Part shown: positions 1 through 11,167 of the stretch, one piece after another
How positions within the stretch are numbered: position 1 is the first letter of the stretch
How the letters are laid out: the number at the start of each line of letters is the position of its first letter
Assembly (NCBI GenBank): GCA_964058805.1
Contig: CAXKVV010000056.1
Location: 1 to 31,297 of the forward strand
Reading direction: 5' to 3'
Source: Schoenoplectus triqueter
Taxonomy: Eukaryota > Streptophyta > Magnoliopsida > Poales > Cyperaceae
Length of the DNA stretch: 31,297 nucleotides
Notes under the pieces: generated by a model
What the model was told of the DNA's origin: nothing
The model's database searches: none
Seen by the model: the letters and a program-made list of their open reading frames with translations, nothing else
Translations under genes and position numbers: made by a program

Positions 1-48
1 TGATGTCATGGATGATGTCATATATGATGTCATGCATGATGTCATCTA
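1..48. repeat. 12-bp tandem repeat, four copies
   Basis: Four consecutive 12-mers each begin TGATGTCAT and differ only in the last three bases (GGA, ATA, GCA, CTA). The array starts at the window edge, so more copies may lie to the left. TGATGTCA is one base from the bZIP palindrome TGACGTCA, but nothing nearby suggests a promoter. Confidence 0.85.
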
Positions 49-1339
49 AGATCCAAATTTACAAGTTTGCCATTGGGCTTTTGGCCAAATTACCGAAATA
101 CCCTTGGGCTTTTGGATTTTGGGCTTTTCTGATTTTGGGCTTTTAATTATTAATTAAGGCTTTAATTATTAATGAGCTTTTGGCCCATAATTCAAATCCA
201 TAATTAACATTTAAAATCCAAATCAAATATATATATAATTGTCATCTACAATTATATTTTTCTCGGTTGTTGTTTCGGCGAATTTATACGACGTGTCCAA
301 CACGTTATAAATTCAATCTGATTTTTGCTTCTTGTCATCTCTATGACAAATATAATTATATCATATATAATTAATTATAACCATCTTATTATTAATTATA
401 AACAATTTATAATTAATCAATAAGATTCTCCGATTAACTCCTATACGGTGTGACCCGACAGGATCCGTGTTATGTTGGTAAATAGAGTTAAAACCCTTTT
501 AACTTCTATAATCATAGGAGGCATCTGGCAGAATGCACTATGACCATCCAATTACACAGATGATGATGTACTGTACAATATCATGATCCAGTAAACTATT
601 TACTTGTGTTTAATTCTTTTGTCTCATAGCTATCAGATCAGTTTCAAGGTAGGTATGTGTCATCCTTGCAAACTTAATCTTTTCTTGATCCTGAGTAAAA
701 TATCAAATATAATTACTCTTGTAATTATACTGCTAGCAGATAATCTTACTCTATCAAGGGGCCCAGTGATGCTATAACTCATATAGAAATATGAGGGACA
801 ATAGTACTTTTGGCAAACCATCTCTTCCTCCGCATAAGTTATGTATACCGAAGAGCTACCTTTATAGCCACCTTTTACGGATAACGTTTGGTAGAAATCA
901 CACACATACATATCTTATGTAGGAAAAATGAATACCTCATACTTTAGAATTTAATACTGAACGAAAACATTAATGACACGAACACAATTCCATTTAATGT
1001 TTCATTCGGGGTCTATCAAATACGATGTTCCTAGAACATCTATTTATGTGATTAAAATGACAACTCTTTGTTTATGGTCTGTAAAACTTGACCATCATTT
1101 AATCCACATACTAACCTGATAACGGTTAATTAGTGTTCCTGCTAATTACCTTGGTTAGTGACTTTTAAGAGTATATTCTATATTATGAAGTTTCACAATT
1201 CCAGTCATGAACTCGGAATGATTCATAAATTCAATAATACTCAAGGAAACAAAATATCGTTTAAATATCCAATTCATGAACAAAGCTTTATATAACAAAT
1301 TTATCGTATTATTGACTTCAAGATTATTACAAACTAACA
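49..1339. other. non-coding stretch, probably transposon-derived
   Basis: There is no credible gene here. The first part has four spaced copies of GGGCTTTT between about 70 and 165, then AT-rich DNA. From about 430 to 1330 the base composition is more even and reads like the untranslated part of an old retroelement, though no LTR ends or primer site are visible. Minus-strand open frames at 660-911 and 1155-1340 resemble nothing I know. The stretch could instead be the interior of the CACTA element whose end lies at 1726. Confidence 0.4.
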
Positions 1340-1726
1340 AATTTATGTTAGAAATAACCGGTTTATGTTAGAAATAAAATTAAAGCAAATTTAGAACCGG
1401 TTATTTGAAATAATCGTTTCTAAAGGTTAGAATTTAGAACCGGTTATTTCAAATAATCGGTTCTAAAGGTTATAGTTTAGAACCGGTTATTTGAAATAAC
1501 CTGTTCTAAATGTTAGAGTTTAGAACCGTTTATTTAAAAATAACCGGTTCTAAAAGTTATAATTTAGAATCGGTTATTTGAAATAATCGATTTTAAATGC
1601 CTCATTTAGCACCTTCTATTAGCGTCGGTTTTTAAAATATTTAGCACCGTATAGTTTTAGAACCGGTTGTATAACCGGTGCTGAATCTTTTATATAACCG
1701 GTTCTAAAATATTTTTTGTGGTAGTG
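1340..1726. mobile_element. CACTA (En/Spm) transposon terminus
   Basis: Read on the minus strand from 1726, the sequence starts CACTACCACAAAAAATAT, the usual form of a plant CACTA terminal inverted repeat. Inside it come many direct and inverted copies of AACCGGTT-type motifs, the expected subterminal transposase-binding repeats. The bases next to the end are TTA (1727-1729), a possible half of a 3-bp target duplication. The matching opposite end is not in the window, so the element either runs off the left edge or is truncated. No transposase coding is visible. Confidence 0.75.
1390..1605. repeat. 43-bp subterminal tandem repeat, five copies
   Basis: Units begin TTTAGAACCGG or a close variant at 1390, 1433, 1476, 1519 and 1563, a regular 43-44 bp period. 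Each unit is itself an imperfect palindrome: TTTAGAACCGGTTATTT pairs with AAATAATCGGTTCTAAA. These repeats belong to the CACTA terminus. Confidence 0.85.
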
Positions 1727-1729
1727 TTA

Positions 1730-2795
1730 GCTTAGTTTTTTTTTTCAAGAGTATCTCTTGCAATTAATGTATTCGAAGAGTTGAGGTAAAAAGTAAAAAG
1801 TCTTGGAAAGAAAAAATAAATTAAGATGTGAGTTTTCAAAATAAGGGTGGAATCGGAATTCTAGTATAAAATATTGAGATGTGAGTTTTCAAAAAATATA
1901 TAATAATTTTAATTCTGCCATATAATTTTTATGGGCGTCTCAGACCCTTGTCTCTGCCCTGCACCAAAATAAAATAAAAAGATGATGTGTGTCGTACAAA
2001 AGAAAATTAATTTATTGGTCTCTTTGATTATCAGTAGTATAATCATACTTTTTTTCCTCAAATTCTGGGCAATTTATCTGGTAATACGTTCATAAATCCA
2101 GTTAGGTGAATGTTAGTTTTGAAAAACTCTTATTTACACTGTCATAGTATTAGTTCCTCTCTTGAATTGGTGATGGTAAAATAAATATAATTTTGACAAG
2201 GCTAACTTCTCCAGTTCTTCTAGAAAAGTCATATTCGCCAGCTGACTAAAATTCATAAATCTCACAAATTTAACAATTTCAGCGCAAATTTAGGAGGTCA
2301 TGGAATTTTAAACAGGAATTTCTCATCCCACGCCTTGAAATCGACCTGGTCTCCTCTTATCACATCCTGACTATATTCTTTCTGTTATTATCTCCTCCAT
2401 TATTTGTTTTCCATTCTCCTATTCTCTTTTCTTGTGATACATAATATGCGTTTTCTCACGTCATTTTTCCCTTTTTCCACTACTGGGTAGTTGTTGATTT
2501 CTCTTGTCCTCCTGTGCCTCCGATCCCTGTAGCCATTTATGTCTCAACATAGCTCTGCTTTGGGGTTTTTTTTTCCAAGATTAAATATTTTTAGGGTTTT
2601 CCAAGTTCAAATAATTTTAGGGCAGATTTAGCAATCACAATTTACAAAGAGGTGATTGTAAGGTTGAGGATTTTGTATAGGTTAAGATTTTATGAAAAAA
2701 ATAGTCCTTTAGTTAAACTATAAAAAATCAAGTTTAATATCTCCTTTATGAAAATACAATAACAAAACATGGCTTCATTTGGAAGTATTCGGCCT
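1730..2795. other. unassigned non-coding DNA
   Basis: No gene is supported. The segment at about 2330-2570 is pyrimidine-rich (many TCTCC and TTCTTT runs) and looks like a plant 5' leader. No start codon with a usable open frame follows it, so I leave it unassigned. Confidence 0.5.
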
Positions 2796-2804
2796 TTTAA
2801 ATTA

Positions 2805-3077
2805 GGGTGGGGATCCCTTGGCCTTGACTCTATATATTTTAAAATCTTGAGAATCAATTTTTGTATAAATTCATAAAAAAACCTTAAAAATAAAAAATAT
2901 AATTATATCCTTGAATTTATGAATTGATAGAATACCAAATGACACTTAAATTATATAAAATTTGAAACATAATTAATTATATGTTTAGTAATATATTTGT
3001 AAAGTTTTTTTGTTTTAATTTTTTATGAATTTATATAAAATTAATTGTTAAAATATATAGTCCTCAGGATACCGCCC
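2805..3077. mobile_element. Mutator-like MITE, 273 bp, perfect 9-bp TSD
   Basis: The element is flanked by identical 9-bp direct repeats TTTAAATTA at 2796-2804 and 3078-3086. Its ends are inverted: GGGTGGGGATCC on the left and, read inward from the right, GGGCGGTATCC. The inverted similarity continues for about 80 bp through ACTATATATTTTAA and TATAAATTCATAAAAA. A 9-bp TSD with long terminal repeats is typical of the Mutator superfamily. There is no coding capacity, so it is non-autonomous. Confidence 0.85.
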
Positions 3078-3086
3078 TTTAAATTA

Positions 3087-3391
3087 ACGTCAATTTCAGA
3101 ATTGGAAAATTGGTCATGAGCAATCAGTACACTGTAACAATATTGAAACTAAAATCTGCATATAATCGAGTTGCAAATGTCTAGATATTTAAGTTACACA
3201 AGAACCAAACATGTAGTCAGTGATATGTTGCGCTGTCTCACCCTTTTGCTAAGCTTCACGTGCTTTGTGACGTAGGATGCTTGTTGACTGCCATATAAAT
3301 GACGGTTAGCAACATTTAAAACCAGCAATTTCATGTCTTAGCCGGATTTTATGTAATTCGCACTTTTTTTTTAATTACGTCTAAATTGAAG
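3087..3391. other. unassigned spacer between two transposons
   Basis: This is about 300 bp between the MITE and the LTR retrotransposon. It contains a CACGTG box at about 3258 but no gene or obvious repeat. Confidence 0.5.
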
Positions 3392-3396
3392 GTATA

Positions 3397-3870
3397 TGTT
3401 GAATTTATATGGTCTGTATGCAGATCAAATGAACTTGAGCTGAAAAGATATATTCGCATACTTATTGGCTGAAAATGTGTAATCACACCTATTCAAGCAT
3501 GTAATATCTTTATATATATGGATTGATGCTTTTTATCTGTGTGTGAGAAACAACATGACAGAACAAAATCACTTAGAGAGAAAGAGAGAATATCATCCAA
3601 GAGAGATGATCCAGTTCCTTCATGACGGGATGAGAACGAGTAGTTTCGACGTGAGAATCAAAGAGATCGCGGCATCTAGGTTGTGGAACAGAGGGATAAA
3701 CTCGGTCTCGGCTGTGATCTATCTCCCACAAAGCGAATCTCGAAGGCTTACGGTGTAGGAGATACAACACCCGGGCATAGGTACGCCAGATGTGATTGAA
3801 GACACATGATCAGAAAGGAAAACGCTTCCGCTGGTAATTTTGAATTCCCTTATCTCTATTATTTCTGACA
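3397..3870 (+). repeat. 5' LTR
   Basis: It starts TGTTGAATTT and ends TTTCTGACA. About 89% identical to the 3' copy, with one 2-bp length difference in a GA run (about 3598-3606). It has a TATA-like TATATATAT at 3511-3519. A 71-codon open frame inside (3543-3758) is not kept in the same frame in the other LTR. Confidence 0.93.
3511..3519 (+). promoter_or_regulatory. putative LTR TATA box
   Basis: TATATATAT sits about 115 bp into the LTR, where the U3 promoter of a plant LTR element is expected. The same motif is conserved at 7054-7062 in the other LTR. Confidence 0.45.
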
Positions 3871-3871
3871 G

Positions 3872-3885
3872 TGGTATCAGAGCCA
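3872..3885 (+). other. primer binding site, initiator-Met tRNA
   Basis: TGGTATCAGAGCCA is complementary to the 3' end of plant initiator methionine tRNA over 14 bases and lies one base downstream of the 5' LTR. It fixes the orientation of the element as plus strand. Confidence 0.93.
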
Positions 3886-6800
3886 TGAGTGCTCTTTTTC
3901 GTTTGGAATTGATAACTAAGTTTTGATTATGATTTCTGGTTATTTCTATTTGATTTGTAGTCTCAATTTCATGATTTGTTTGAGAGAATTCGTGAAAATT
4001 CTAATCGGTGTTTAGAACAGACAGATTTCTAGACTGTCTGATATTGTGATGTGATTTTTATATCTTATGTTCTTCAAATGATTTAGAGTTTTTCATAACT
4101 ATTGTAGATCTCTCAATAAGCTTTTCAGAAAGTCAATAAAATCATTGATTGGATAAACAGAGTAAAAGTTATGATAGTTGCAAGTAGAAGTTATCATTCT
4201 GTCAGAGTTCTGAAATCAGTGACCTTTCTATAGTGCGGATCAATTTTTTTCTCATTTGGTAATATAAAATTATGTGACATTTTAATGAATTATAGTTCAC
4301 TTTGAGATCTATCCAGAAAGTCTAAGAACATAAATTTTGGATTTACGATAAAAAATTTATGAGTGTCATAAGAAAGGTGATTTAGATAGATTGTCAGAAT
4401 AGGGTGATTGATTTTCTTATTTTATATAATATTTTTGATCTTTCTGATTCTTTATAAAATTTTATGGTCATCATGATTATAAATATCTATAAGAGGGCTT
4501 TTTTAAAAATGGTTGAACCATATTATTTGGTTAAAAGATGAAGGGGATATGATTTTTCCAAATTAGATTATCGGCTGATGGGTTGTCTACTATTAGTTCT
4601 GAAATTTTGATCAGAACTGTGATAATCCCTTATTTTATAAAATTTTGAGACAAAAATTATATAATTAGTAATTCAATATGGTGTAATACTTATCTAATTA
4701 ATAAATTAAGAATTTTTTACTGGTATCTTACCATAACTGAACCAAATATAGATGATTGGCAATATGTACGATATTGTCTCATGTAGTTCTATAACGTATT
4801 TTGATGATGCTATGATGAAACTTATAGCACAATTATATGTGAATATTATTTTTGTAAGATATATACTTATTAGGTGAATATAAATTTGTAGACTGGTGAG
4901 TCTTATTCATATTATGATATTTTGCTTCAATTAAATTAATTAAGTGTAATATTATTCGGTTTGCAAGATTTGATTGGGGACATAGTTATTCTTTTGGTTT
5001 TGTGATCAAAATGATGTTATATTTAGATTAATTAAGATTGTATAGTAAAATTATTAAAAGTGCTAATTGTGCTTGTCTTTATATGAACTGATGAATTGGA
5101 CGTAATTTGAATTAATCATTGATCTTATTTGAATATGAACTAATGGATATAAATGATGTCGGACATCATAATATTTTAATATCTTATAAAAGATCACGAT
5201 ATGACGCATCAATTTCTAAAGAATTAGAAGGTAATAGATTTGTGTATATATACACACATTCTAGCTTAAAACTCTAATGCATATGTAATTAAGTGTCATT
5301 TTAACTATATTGAGATAATATGAGTTGAATAATTTATTTAAGCCAATTCCAAATATATTTTGTATATATTCTGTGTTTATAATATTTGAATGGTACAATA
5401 AGATATGTGTTACGTTATCAAGGTAAAAAAAATATTTTTGCTTGATAATAATATTATTTCTTGTTTGAGAAAGAAATAAAATATTTACTCTTTTACTTTT
5501 GAAGATGGAGTAAATAGAATATTATCTCATGTTGGAGATAGAGTATAACTTTCTTTATTGGAGATAGAGCAAGTAGCGTGTTAAGAGATTGCACTAGCTC
5601 TTTCATTTGGAAGATTAAGCACGCGACATAATATGTGGTTATGTTATAGAAAGCTTGGTAAGATGATCCTTGTATATAATTGAAAGTTGTTATGGCTTAT
5701 AGGGAGTCGATAATAACTCATTATAATAGTTTGACTTGAGAAACATTCTGTGAAGAAAATGGACTGAACCAAGCACATTCATATATTAGATTAGAGACAT
5801 GATAGGACAAAGTGAGTTAATCTTTAATTAAGTATGTTCCTGTTGAGGAACTGATGGATCTTGAGTGATTAGATGTAAAGAAGTCACTTGATCTGTAATT
5901 GTACTTGATAATGATCCTTATAAATATATATACATGAATTTGATAATAAAATTTAATTTATTATTGTTCAAGTAAATGTTAGCACTTATGGTAGTATGTC
6001 AATAGGCTGAGATTGGTTCGCTCACACGAGCAATCGCCTTTGACACTTTGAAAGTGAGCAGAGATGAGACTTAGTTAAACTAACGACGCTTTGGAAGTGT
6101 GCTGAGTTTAATATTTAATGTTGCCTTAGATTGAGCTGAGATGAGATTGTCATTGATGGTCGACATGAATTATATCCCACAATTCATGATGTCTATAGAG
6201 AGCCGAGGTGGGGGTTATCTATGGCGCTTGGGAAGCGAGCATGTGAGGACACCCAAATTAATTACATTAGAAGCGGCCTGCACTACGAGCGTTTAGTTTG
6301 TGACTAGATCTAAACTCGTACTGTGTTTATTTTATAGACATATGTCTGCTATAGAGCAGATTATTCACCGTAGCATGCATTTCATACCACATGTGCTTAG
6401 GCGACACAAGAAAATGAGTTGAGTGACCTGAAGGTCAGAGATCCCCATCTCCTCATTGTGTGAGTTCCTAATTACATACCCTTACGGACGTTTGACTATG
6501 TTATGAGAAAAATGATCAATGTTGCTACTTTAGTGTGCTACATATGATCATAAATAATTCGGTCCACCGGGACATTACTAGGAAAGAAATTGATTCTGAT
6601 TCAAGTGACATGAGGACGAAAGGGAAGGTTGATTGATTCGCATCCTAACTTGTATTTACAGATCCGCCAATTATGTCATGTGGACATATATTGGGAATAC
6701 ATGTGTTGTCGAGAGGAATGAGGCATGCTTCTCGAGGGGTCAAAAATACCTGTGATATCATAAGCCTAGAGTATGAGATACATATATTATTATTATTTTA

Positions 6801-6929
6801 TTTTAAAGGGAATGTCTCTAGATTGATTTGAAATAAATTTGGTCTATGAGCTTCCGAATTGCATGTGTATCGCTAATCGCACGACCTATTTGTCCGTATG
6901 AAGACTCTTGATTCTCATCAATAGTCTCC
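3886..6929 (+). other. non-coding interior of the LTR retrotransposon
   Basis: No open frame of retroelement type occurs in any frame over 3 kb. The first two thirds are AT-rich. From about 5990 to 6930 composition becomes more even, with short hairpins: GACATGAATT (6162-6171) pairs with AATTCATGATGTC (6181-6193) apart from a 2-base bulge, and GCTCAC/GTGAGC occur around 6020-6058. This half may carry RNA structure used for packaging or transport; that is inference. Confidence 0.75.
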
Positions 6930-6939
6930 AAGAGGGAAA
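6930..6939 (+). other. polypurine tract
   Basis: AAGAGGGAAA lies immediately before the 3' LTR, where the plus-strand primer of reverse transcription is expected. Confidence 0.9.
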
Positions 6940-7415
6940 TGTTGAATTTATATAGTCTGTATGTGGACCAAATGAACTTGGACTAAAAAGGTGCATTCAC
7001 ATCCCTATTGGCTGAAAATGTGTATTCATACCTATTCAACCATGTGATATCTCTATATATATGGATTGATGCTTTGTAACTGTGTGTGAGAAACAACATG
7101 ACAGAACAAAATCACTTAGAGAGAAAGAGAGAATATCATCCAAGAGAGAGATGATCCAGTTCCTTCATGACAGAATGAGAACGAGTAGTCTCAACGTGAG
7201 AATCGAAGATATCGTGGCATCTAGGTTGTGGAACAGAGGGATAAGCTTGGTCTCGGCTGTGGTCAATCTCCAACAAAGCGATTCTCGAAGGCTTACAGTG
7301 TAAGAGATACAACACAAGAGCTTAGATACGCCAGATGTGATTGGAGACGCATGATCAGAAAAGAAAACGCTTTCGCTGATAATTCTAAATTCCTTTATCT
7401 CCGTTATTTCTAACA
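6940..7415 (+). repeat. 3' LTR
   Basis: It begins TGTTGAATTT and ends TTTCTAACA, followed by the GTATA target duplication. It carries the TATA-like motif at 7054-7062. The extra GA dinucleotide at about 7144-7150 puts the upstream part of its open frame out of register with the 5' LTR frame, which argues against a conserved LTR-encoded protein. Confidence 0.93.
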
Positions 7416-7576
7416 GTATACGTATTAAAAAAAATCAGCTAACACTCGGTGCATTCATATAAAAAATATATGTTATTCAGTTCCCATCATTAATTCTCAC
7501 AAGTCAATTCTAAAAAATATTTTAATATTTTTATAATTATTTTAGGGCCATTTAATTATGGAAAGGGATTACATGA

Positions 7577-7890
7577 CAATGGCCATTTTGATCATCTGAA
7601 TAATGAAATTTAAATAAAAAAATTTTAATTTTTAAAAAATAATTTTTTATTGATATAATATTTACTATAGATTGATAGTGATTCAGATTTTATGTAATTT
7701 CATTAACGTTTGATAGTCCATCAAAGACTATCAAATTAAAATCTTTCCAAATTGTATAAAATTTTAATGATTTTTAATAGATTATCAAATGATAATGAAA
7801 TTTCATAAAACTTGAATCACCATCCATCTATATTTTTTTTAAGATTTAATTCATATTTATTTGAAATTTTATTGTCAAAATAACCCATTG
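7577..7890. mobile_element. MITE with long imperfect inverted repeats (family A, copy 1)
   Basis: The ends CAATGG and CCATTG are inverted. Arms of about 150 bp match imperfectly, for example the left-arm stretch ATAGATTGATAGTGATTCA and, read inward from the right, ATAGATGGATGGTGATTCA. I see no clear target duplication. The core motif TTTGATAGTCCATCAAA recurs at 26605-27011, so this is a multi-copy family. It is non-coding. Confidence 0.65.
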
Positions 7891-8635
7891 CCTCCCCTTA
7901 AATATTAAAATGTTCAATACGATCATAGTGTAAAAATATCATAATTTCTGTAATTTCTGAATTTTTTTTATGGACATAAATATGATAATGAAGGAAAGCT
8001 CGAGAGTTTATTACACTTTTTATAGGTAAATAGAAATTTACCGTAATCATATTTTTTATTTATAAATGAATTTTTAAAATATTCAAAAGATAGAATTTGC
8101 ATAAGGCATAAATATCCAGCTACACTGCTCAAATGCAGGCTGCTGTGCTCTTTTCAATAAGTGACTTCTCAGCGTATGGTATGCTTTCATGCTGGAGCAC
8201 ATGCTACAGAACCGATATTTTTTACATTTACATTCACCCATGTTCATCCTGTCAGGTATTGTCAGTTATTATTATTTTTTTTCACTTTCAGAAAGACAGT
8301 TCCTCTCGTCCTTCTTTTATTCATTAATTGAATATATGTTATATCCCATCTAACAAGTGACAATTATCAGATGACCGCGTTATTTACGCAGCACCCATTT
8401 GATCTCTACTCTTGACTAACAAGTCTGAGATCAATCCTATATTTTTAGGAAATTTACATTCCACCCTGCTCTGATAGTCTGATGTAGCTTATGAACATAT
8501 AGTCATGAAGAAAAATAACATATTAACATGCCATTCTTATGATTCTCACGCCACTCGGATTGATTGCTAGGTTTTACTTTTTTAAGTTCGCAGTACTAAA
8601 CCAATCGAAGCTCGACATTTTCCTTCCACAAAACG
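7891..8635. other. unassigned non-coding DNA
   Basis: AT-rich, with no recognisable gene. Open frames at 8133-8327 and 8539-8721 have no recognisable domain, and the second runs into a duplicated segment. Confidence 0.5.
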
Positions 8636-8793
8636 ACTTTACATGCACATGGACATGGGTTGTTTCATGGCTTTCTGATTTTGACCAGCAAATGATGTCA
8701 TTGTTTATATTTAGATTTTAAAAAGATACAAAGTGATTATCCCAATATCAAACTCCATTGACTTAGAGAATGAAATATGAAGAAGATGGTTAT
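8636..8793 (+). repeat. dispersed 158-bp duplication, copy 1
   Basis: From ACTTTACATGCACATGG to GATGGTTAT this segment is nearly identical to 11410-11568 in the same orientation, with only a handful of differences (for example GGCTTTCTGATTTT versus GGCTTTCGATTTT). It has no terminal inverted repeats or target duplication, so it looks like a segmental copy, not a transposon. Confidence 0.85.
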
Positions 8794-9364
8794 TGATTGC
8801 CGATCTACATGGTATATTTTAAATTGAATTAACATCTGACCTAACTAATGACAAAAATAGCCTATAAACTAAAATTGTGATTTGTGAAAGTAGCTCCAGT
8901 TTGCTTCCACCGGCACTTATGCTTTGGTTTATTTGGGAAACTAAGGGCATGTTCGGTGATATGGGTAAAAGTGGGAATGAAAATGGGTTTAGTTTTTTTT
9001 TCTCAAGAGGTGTTTATCCATTTTGGTGCAAATGAGAATTGATTAAATTTCTCAAATATATAAACAACAAATGTGATTCCATTGGATAAAAAATAATTCA
9101 TCCAAACATAATTTTTTTTCCCAAGTGTCTTGGGAATGTCCTTATTGATAACATAGAAACCCAAACTCAATTCCTTTAAAAATGAAGGTGCCGGCCCTAA
9201 GTGAGATTTTCCCTGGTTTAGAATTTTTTTTCTAGAGTGCATTATAAAATGTTCTGACAAGTCAAGTGTTAGATTTTTTTTTTGAACAAAAAGTGTTAGG
9301 TTTAAAGTTTACTTTTAAGATGTGTGGATGACCCGAAACGCAACAATGTACAAAATGTGAATAA
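8794..9364. other. unassigned, with possible hAT-like end
   Basis: TAAGGGCATGTTCGGTGATA at 8942-8961 resembles the start of a plant hAT-type MITE, but no matching right end was found. The minus-strand frame at 9003-9260 is in this possible remnant and is not credible as a gene. Confidence 0.4.
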
Positions 9365-9373
9365 CATAATTTT

Positions 9374-9758
9374 CATTGATTTTTGAATATAATAATTAGA
9401 TTAATAATAATAATAATAAATTAAAATTTTAATACTAAAAATGACAGTGCGTCACTGAGACTGACGCATTTGGAAAGACGCCATTTCAATGACATCTTTT
9501 TTTTTTCATTATCTCAATCTTTAAAAAATCTTATAAAAACTAATACAAAATATACTTACTTCTTCCGCCGATGGGAGTGCATCACTCCCGCTGGCGTGCT
9601 TCTCTTTTTTTTAACCATAAAAAAATGCCACTGTCAGTGGCGCATTTTCAAAGCGTCACTGACATTAATGCACTATTATTTCTACTATTAAAATTTTATT
9701 TTTATCATTATTATTAATAATAATATGATTAATCTAATTATTATATTAAAAATCAGTG
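9374..9758. mobile_element. Mutator-like MITE, 385 bp
   Basis: Long inverted arms of about 100 bp begin CATTGATTTTTGAATAT on the left and CACTGATTTTTAATAT read inward from the right. They are flanked by near-identical 9-mers CATAATTTT (9365-9373) and CATAATTTC (9759-9767). The core is GC-richer and palindromic, with repeated GCGTCACTGA and GCCACTGTCAGTGGC motifs. A 9-bp TSD plus long arms points to the Mutator superfamily. It is non-coding. Confidence 0.8.
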
Positions 9759-9767
9759 CATAATTTC

Positions 9768-10681
9768 TGTCTTTTCTGGGTTTTTGCAAGTACTGTTCAG
9801 TTTTTCATCCTCTTTTCCCTCCCCTCTTTTTAGATGACTTCCTATATATTTGCAATTGCTCCGATTTTTTTTCCTTTTTTAATAAAAATAAATAGAGGTC
9901 CGAGCCTTTATTTTTTATATATTAAAACAAAGAAAAGTTACAGACAATTCAGGAAATGCAATTGCTCTGATTAAATCCTTAAATTATTTTTACATGAGAA
10001 TAAATCAAATAATCTGATTTTAAATGTTCAAAAAAAAATATTTTATTAATATTTTTGGATTCACGAGTCATGAACTTTCACATAGAGGACATTTGTTGTT
10101 ATCAATTGCTCAAAAACTGATGTTTGCTTTTATTTGGCAAACCGATGAAAGAGGATGTCGCCTAGCTAGATGATATCTTAAGATAAAATTTGTAACTTAC
10201 TGCGGTGATATTATATATATTGTTTCACTTTGCCTTAAAGATGAAGAAGAATAAGGTTCCATATTTACTCAATTTACTTTTCACAATCACTCTTGGACGT
10301 TATTGTTTTACTTGGCTTGAAGCGATGCAATACTTTATTTTACCGTAATTGGAATTGATTGATATTGATTGGGAAAATTGTTTAAATGTCGTTGTAAAGT
10401 TTGAAATTTTGAGAAATACCACTCCAAAGTTAAAATTTAATAAAATTCCATTACAAACTCATTTAACTTATAATTATGCTATTCAAATATAATTACCGTA
10501 TAATTTTAATTAAAAACCATATGTATTTCAGACTCTAATTTCGTATTACCAATAATACCTCTAATATTATTTTCCTTTCACAAATATCTGATGCCCACCT
10601 TTCGTCTTCGTTTCAGTGCTCCAACGCCCAATACCCCTTCGATTCTCTTTTATTTCCTTCTCTCCTTCAGCCTCTTCTTTC
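9768..10681. other. unassigned non-coding DNA
   Basis: AT-rich for most of its length. The last 100 bp (about 10580-10680) are pyrimidine-rich and leader-like, and were continuous with 11109 onward before the hAT MITE inserted. No gene is supported. Confidence 0.45.
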
Positions 10682-10689
10682 CTCCTCAC

Positions 10690-11100
10690 TAGGGGTGTCA
10701 ATGGGTCAGGTCGGATCATATTATTTTATTTTATTTTTAATCCGACCTGAATGATTCGATTAAATTCGGATCAAAATTTTTGATCCATACCCAACCCGAC
10801 CTGATCCGTGTAAAATAATTAAATATTTATTAATTATTTTTATATAATTTTAATAATAAAATATTAATTAATTTATAATTAATCTTAATTAGTATATAAT
10901 TAGTGTATATTTAAGATTTAATTAGTACTAAATCATAAAATTACTTCAAAAATATATAATTAATCGAGTCAGGTTGGATTGATCCGAACCCGACTAGATC
11001 CGATTCAGGTCAAAAGAATTAAATTCATACCCGATCCATTTATCTTCAAATCATGTCGGGTCGACTCGGGTTCAGATCGGATCAATAATTAACACCCCTT
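10690..11100. mobile_element. hAT-like MITE, 411 bp, perfect 8-bp TSD (family B, copy 1)
   Basis: Identical 8-mers CTCCTCAC at 10682-10689 and 11101-11108 flank ends TAGGGGTGTCAAT and, inward from the right, AAGGGGTGTTAAT. Subterminal regions are rich in GGTCGG/CCGACC-type motifs. The interior is AT-rich. The 8-bp TSD and GGGGTG ends are the hAT signature. A second, older copy is at 27596-27990. Confidence 0.9.
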
Positions 11101-11167
11101 CTCCTCACCGACGATGCACCATTCTTATCCTACTCGGTGAAGTGATGTGCAATCGACATCTGCCAGC

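Larger units (their letters stand above)
3397..7415 (+). mobile_element. complete non-autonomous LTR retrotransposon, 4019 bp
   Basis: Two direct LTRs (474 and 476 bp) begin TGTTGAATTTATAT and end in CA. They flank a 3069-bp interior with a primer binding site one base after the left LTR and a polypurine tract directly before the right one. The element is bounded by the 5-bp target duplication GTATA at 3392-3396 and 7416-7420. All structural parts are present, but the interior has no gag, protease, integrase, reverse transcriptase or RNase H reading frame. It must have moved using proteins from another element (a LARD-like form). By hand count the LTRs differ at about 50 of 474 positions, mostly transitions, so the insertion is old, probably some millions of years at usual plant rates. 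Confidence 0.93.

Noticed and set aside
3543..3758. 71-codon open frame in the 5' LTR with a similar 73-codon frame in the 3' LTR (7082-7303)
   Set aside because: Both begin at GTG, and a 2-bp difference puts the upstream halves in different frames. The similarity is just that of the two LTRs; there is no sign of protein-level selection.
8942..9260. Possible hAT-type MITE starting TAAGGGCATGTTCGG
   Set aside because: No matching right end or 8-bp target duplication was found.
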